This document shows positions 61,039-64,000 of a DNA stretch of 64,000 nucleotides, piece by piece. Source of the stretch: Albidovulum sediminicola (lineage in GTDB: Bacteria; Pseudomonadota; Alphaproteobacteria; Rhodobacterales; Rhodobacteraceae); contig NZ_JAOWLA010000008.1 in assembly GCF_025751575.1 (NCBI RefSeq), forward strand, positions 1 through 64,000, in the 5' to 3' direction. Within the stretch, counting starts at the first letter, position 1. Each line of letters starts with the position of its first letter. The position numbers and the translations under genes are program-made. The notes below the pieces were generated by a model. The model was not told where the DNA came from, made no database searches, and was given only the letters and a program-made list of their open reading frames with translations.

Positions 61039-63428
61039 CCCCGCATCCGTTCGCCTTGGGGATCGAAGGGGGCCCGTTCCAGCACTTTCGCCGGATAAAG
61101 CCGCCCCGCGATCTCGATTTCAAACTGCCGCGCCGCCGTTTGGGCGGTCTTTTCGCCGGGACCGACCGAGATCAGGCCCAAGGCGAGTGTCCTGCGCGTC
61201 CGCGCCCCCCGACCGCCGGAGGTCGTCATGCCCACGACCGCGCCGCCCTCCCGGATCGGCTCGTCATGCAGGACCAGCGGGCGCCCCTCGACCTCAAACA
61301 GGTGCAGGCGGCGCGTCAGCCCCGCAGCCCTTTGCCGTTCGAGCGCCGGTTTGCCGAGGAAGTCCTTGCCCCAGTCCACCGTGAAGCCCAGGCCCGCCTC
61401 AAGCGGCGTGATCTCGGGGCCGAGATCGTGGCCCCAGTGGCGGAACCCCTTCTCGATCCGGCAAGCGTCCAGCGCATAGTGGCCAAGGGGGCACGCGCCC
61501 CAGCGCCGAAGCGCATCGAAGACCGGGCCGCCGTGGGCAGCGGGGATGGACAATTCCCAGCCAAGCTCGCCCACGAAGCTGACGCGGGTCGCGCGGCAGG
61601 GCTGGCCTGCCACGGTAACGTCCCGGGCGGTCGCGAACGGGAAATCCTGCCAGCCGTCAGGGGAAAGCCCAGCCAGAAGCCTTCGCGACCCCGCGCCCAT
61701 CACGCCGATCACGACCTCCGTCTCGGTCACGTCGCGGATCGTCAGGTCGCGCCCCGCCATGTTTCGCCGAAGCCAGGCCAGGTCGCGCCAACGCGTCGCG
61801 GCCCCTGACGTCAGGCGGAACAGATCGGTGCCGAGGCGGGTGATGGTCACGTCGGCCTCGATCCCGCCCCTGGCGTTCAGAAGCGGCGTATAGACTGCCC
61901 GCCCGGTTTCGACATCGACATTGCCCGCCGCCAGGAACTGCAAGGCCGAAAGCGCGTCCGGCCCCGCGATATCGAACTTGCCGAAGGGCGACAGGTCGAT
62001 CAGCGCCGCGCCGCGCTCCATCGCCGCGGCCTCCCGGTGGACGATCTCTTGCCAGGGTTGCTCAGTGACCGAGTAGGGCAAGCGGCGCTCATCATCGTTC
62101 GCCGCGTACCACAGCCCCCGTTCCCATCCCGCCGTCAGGCCAAAGACCGCGCCCGCCTCCGCCCAACGGTCGTGGAGAGCCGAACGGCGCAGGCCCCGGC
62201 CCGCCTTGGGCTGCTTGTAGGGCCAGTGGATCGCAAAGACATCGGCCACCGCCTCCTCCATCCGTGCCTCCACATGCGCGGCGGCGGCGGTCAGCGGATC
62301 GGCACGGGCCACGTCGATGGGCCAGAGATCGAGCGGCGCGGCGCCCTCCATCATCCAGTCCGCCAGCACCCGCCCCACCCCGGCCGAGGACATGACGCCG
62401 ACCGAGTTCATTCCGGCGGCGACGAACAGCCCATCGACCTCATTGGTCTGACCGATAAGAGGCCGGCTGTCGGTGGTAAAGCTTTCCGGCCCGTTCATGA
62501 AATGCTGGATGCCCGTGCGCTCAAGCGCGGGGATCAGGGCTAGGGCCGCCTCCATGAAGGGGGCGAACTGGTCCCAGTCCTCCGGCAGTTCGAGGAAGGG
62601 GCGGCTGCCCTCCGGCCCGTAGGGGTTCCAGCACTTGGCCCCCGGCTCGAAACCGCCGATCACCAGCTTCCCGGCGTCGCCTTTCACGTAGATGCCCCGG
62701 TCCAGGTCGCGCAGCACCGGATAGGGCTGCGGCAGGCCGGCCATCGGCTCGGTGACGATATACATGTGCTCCACCGCCTGAAGCGGCAGCGCCACGCCTG
62801 CCGCCTCCGCCAGCCGTTTCGACCAGGCCCCGGCGCAGAGCGCCACGCGATCCGCCCGGATCTCGGAGCCGTCCGCAAGCCGCGCGCCGCGCGCCACACC
62901 GCCTTCGACGATCAGCGCGGCGACCGCCGTGTGTTCCCGGATCTCGGCCCCCAGCGTTCGAGCCGCCTTGGCATAGGCCATACAGAGGTCGACGGGATTG
63001 ACGTTCGCGTCCTCCTCGACCCGGAGCGCGCCGAGGATGCCCGCCGTCTCCAGCCCCGGAACCCGCACCTCCTCGCCCGGAACAATCGAAGGCGTCAGGC
63101 CGAAATGCCGCCCCAGCGCGGCGATGCGGCGCAGCTCGTCCATCCGCGCCGGGTCGCGCGCCAGCCAGTAGCCGCCAGTCCGGCGGTAGCCGGTGGACAG
63201 GCCGCATTCAGCCTCAAGTCGCGGGAAAAGTTCGCCCGCGTACATCGCAAGCCGCGTCATGTTGGGCGTGGCGCGCAGCGGCCCGACGATGCCCGCCGCA
63301 TGCCAGCTGGTGCCGGAGGTCAGCCGATCGCGTTCGACCAGCAGGACCTCGCGCTCGCCCCTTCGCGCCAGGTGATAGGCGAGGCTGAGCCCGATCGCGC
63401 CGCCGCCGATGATGAGTGTTCCTGCCAT
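61035..63428 (-). CDS. FAD-dependent oxidoreductase with C-terminal GcvT domain, copy 2
   Basis: 797 residues, organised as copy 1: LIIGGGAIGLSLAYHLARRG, TSGTSWHAAGIVGPLR with the covalent-FAD His, and a GcvT domain (LIDLSPFGKFDIAGPDALSA, SFVGELGWELSIPA, YALDACRIEKGFRHWGHDLG). ATG 63428 is chosen over an in-frame start at 63476 because the Rossmann motif follows at once. The two copies clearly differ in sequence, which suggests two related substrates, e.g. dimethylglycine and sarcosine. It starts the operon and is divergent from a LysR gene. Confidence 0.92.
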   Translation of the reverse strand: MAGTLIIGGGAIGLSLAYHLARRGEREVLLVERDRLTSGTSWHAAGIVGPLRATPNMTRLAMYAGELFPRLEAECGLSTGYRRTGGYWLARDPARMDELRRIAALGRHFGLTPSIVPGEEVRVPGLETAGILGALRVEEDANVNPVDLCMAYAKAARTLGAEIREHTAVAALIVEGGVARGARLADGSEIRADRVALCAGAWSKRLAEAAGVALPLQAVEHMYIVTEPMAGLPQPYPVLRDLDRGIYVKGDAGKLVIGGFEPGAKCWNPYGPEGSRPFLELPEDWDQFAPFMEAALALIPALERTGIQHFMNGPESFTTDSRPLIGQTNEVDGLFVAAGMNSVGVMSSAGVGRVLADWMMEGAAPLDLWPIDVARADPLTAAAAHVEARMEEAVADVFAIHWPYKQPKAGRGLRRSALHDRWAEAGAVFGLTAGWERGLWYAANDDERRLPYSVTEQPWQEIVHREAAAMERGAALIDLSPFGKFDIAGPDALSALQFLAAGNVDVETGRAVYTPLLNARGGIEADVTITRLGTDLFRLTSGAATRWRDLAWLRRNMAGRDLTIRDVTETEVVIGVMGAGSRRLLAGLSPDGWQDFPFATARDVTVAGQPCRATRVSFVGELGWELSIPAAHGGPVFDALRRWGACPLGHYALDACRIEKGFRHWGHDLGPEITPLEAGLGFTVDWGKDFLGKPALERQRAAGLTRRLHLFEVEGRPLVLHDEPIREGGAVVGMTTSGGRGARTRRTLALGLISVGPGEKTAQTAARQFEIEIAGRLYPAKVLERAPFDPQGERMRG

Positions 63429-63498
63429 GCGCCACCCGGTTGTGCCTGACGCCACCTGATCCCGTGCCCGGGGCATTGATCAAGCCCGCGCAAACACT

Positions 63499-63513
63499 AT
63501 TAAACTTTCTAAT
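63499..63513. promoter_or_regulatory. LysR-type binding site between divergent genes
   Basis: ATTAAACTTTCTAAT, an ATTA-N7-TAAT inverted repeat with the T-N11-A form of LysR boxes, in the 156-base gap between the oxidoreductase operon and the lysR gene. It stands in an unusually AT-rich stretch. Confidence 0.55.
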
Positions 63514-63584
63514 GAAAGACAGAACCTTCGCCGGATTCGGGCCGCGCGGGCGAAGGCCGCTTTCCGGCCCGGCAGGTGAAACAG

Positions 63585-64000
63585 ATGCGAAACCCCAAGG
63601 ATTCTGACCCGAAGTCAAACCAGACGCCGGATTTCAACCTCTTCCGGGCGGTCGAGATCTTCATGGCCGTGGCCGAGATGCAGCAGGTCACGACCGCGGC
63701 GCGTGCGTTGGGGATGACGCAGTCCGCGGCCTCCCAACATCTCAAAAACCTCGAAACCGCCTTTGGGGTGAAGTTCATAGACCGGTCGCACCGGCCTGTG
63801 ACACTCACCCATGCGGGCGGCATCCTGCAACGCCACGGATACCGCATCCTGAACGAGATCGAGGACCTGAAGGCCAATATCCGGCGGCTGAACGCGACCT
63901 CTCTGCCGGTCCTCAGGATGGGGCTCCTGGCCTCGATCGCGACGACGCTGACGCCGGGCCTCTTCGACTTCGCGGTGGAGGAGCTGGGCGTGCCGGAACT
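63585..64000 (+). CDS. LysR-family transcriptional regulator, N-terminal part
   Basis: Open to the right window edge; 138 codons seen without a stop. HTH is visible: FNLFRAVEIFMAVAEMQQVT, TAARALGMTQSAASQHLKNL, ETAFGVKFIDRSHRPVTLT. The substrate-binding domain begins at LRMGLLASIAT and is cut. ATG 63585 follows AGGTGAAACAG. It is divergent from the tandem FAD/GcvT operon and probably controls it via the site at 63499. Confidence 0.9.
   Translation, partial: MRNPKDSDPKSNQTPDFNLFRAVEIFMAVAEMQQVTTAARALGMTQSAASQHLKNLETAFGVKFIDRSHRPVTLTHAGGILQRHGYRILNEIEDLKANIRRLNATSLPVLRMGLLASIATTLTPGLFDFAVEELGVPE

Overview
The window looks like chromosome of a high-GC alphaproteobacterium of the Rhodobacteraceae (Roseobacter/Paracoccus type). 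The grounds are strong GC-rich codon bias, three-part TRAP transporters with their own binding proteins, tandem FAD/GcvT-type methylamine oxidases, glycine riboswitches on gcvTHP, and a GC hairpin followed by CCCCCCGAGGATATTT of a kind common between genes in this family. This placement is inference from gene content; no rRNA is present.

Layout. (1) 1-6.4 kb: an amino-acid uptake and breakdown cluster. On the minus strand lie a glycine riboswitch, a DadA-like FAD oxidoreductase and a serine/threonine-dehydratase-type enzyme cut by the window edge. A MarR regulator follows, then on the plus strand an M20 amidohydrolase and a DctP-DctQ-DctM TRAP transporter. A 15-bp motif in both promoter regions suggests that the MarR protein controls both arms. 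(2) 7.0-24.6 kb: an integrative element at the 3' end of tRNA-Ala(CGC). It has a 15-bp direct repeat at both ends, repeated TTGGGGGA arm-type sites, a P4-type integrase, an AlpA-like regulator, phage-replication-like genes, and a type I restriction-modification system (hsdM, hsdS, two accessory genes, a truncated hsdR, a NYN nuclease and an intact hsdR). The right third holds unrecognised genes, including a nitrilase-fold protein, plus IS and methylase debris. (3) 24.7-30.4 kb: thioredoxin, a DUF3775 protein and gcvTHP behind a tandem glycine riboswitch. (4) 30.5-41.7 kb: housekeeping and mixed genes (gltX, metG, lrgAB-like pair, PfkB kinase, YceI, MFS, Lrp). (5) 41.9-46.8 kb: a small amino-acid/ectoine-like catabolic cluster with a frameshifted M24 gene, then a metal P-type ATPase. 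(6) 46.85-47.84 kb: a scar of nested IS3 and IS110 fragments. (7) 48-56.2 kb: hybrid histidine kinase, periplasmic molybdopterin-type protein, NarL-type response regulator and a second TRAP transporter whose small permease is fused to a TM2/coiled-coil module. (8) 56.2-64 kb: aldose epimerase, a TrmO-like methyltransferase, a sulfotransferase, two tandem FAD/GcvT oxidoreductases and a divergent LysR regulator cut by the window end.

Much of the window outside the island concerns glycine and one-carbon amines: glycine cleavage, two glycine riboswitches, methylamine-type oxidases feeding tetrahydrofolate, and an N-acyl amino acid hydrolase with its own transporter. The island adds DNA defence functions and shows signs of repeated gene exchange.
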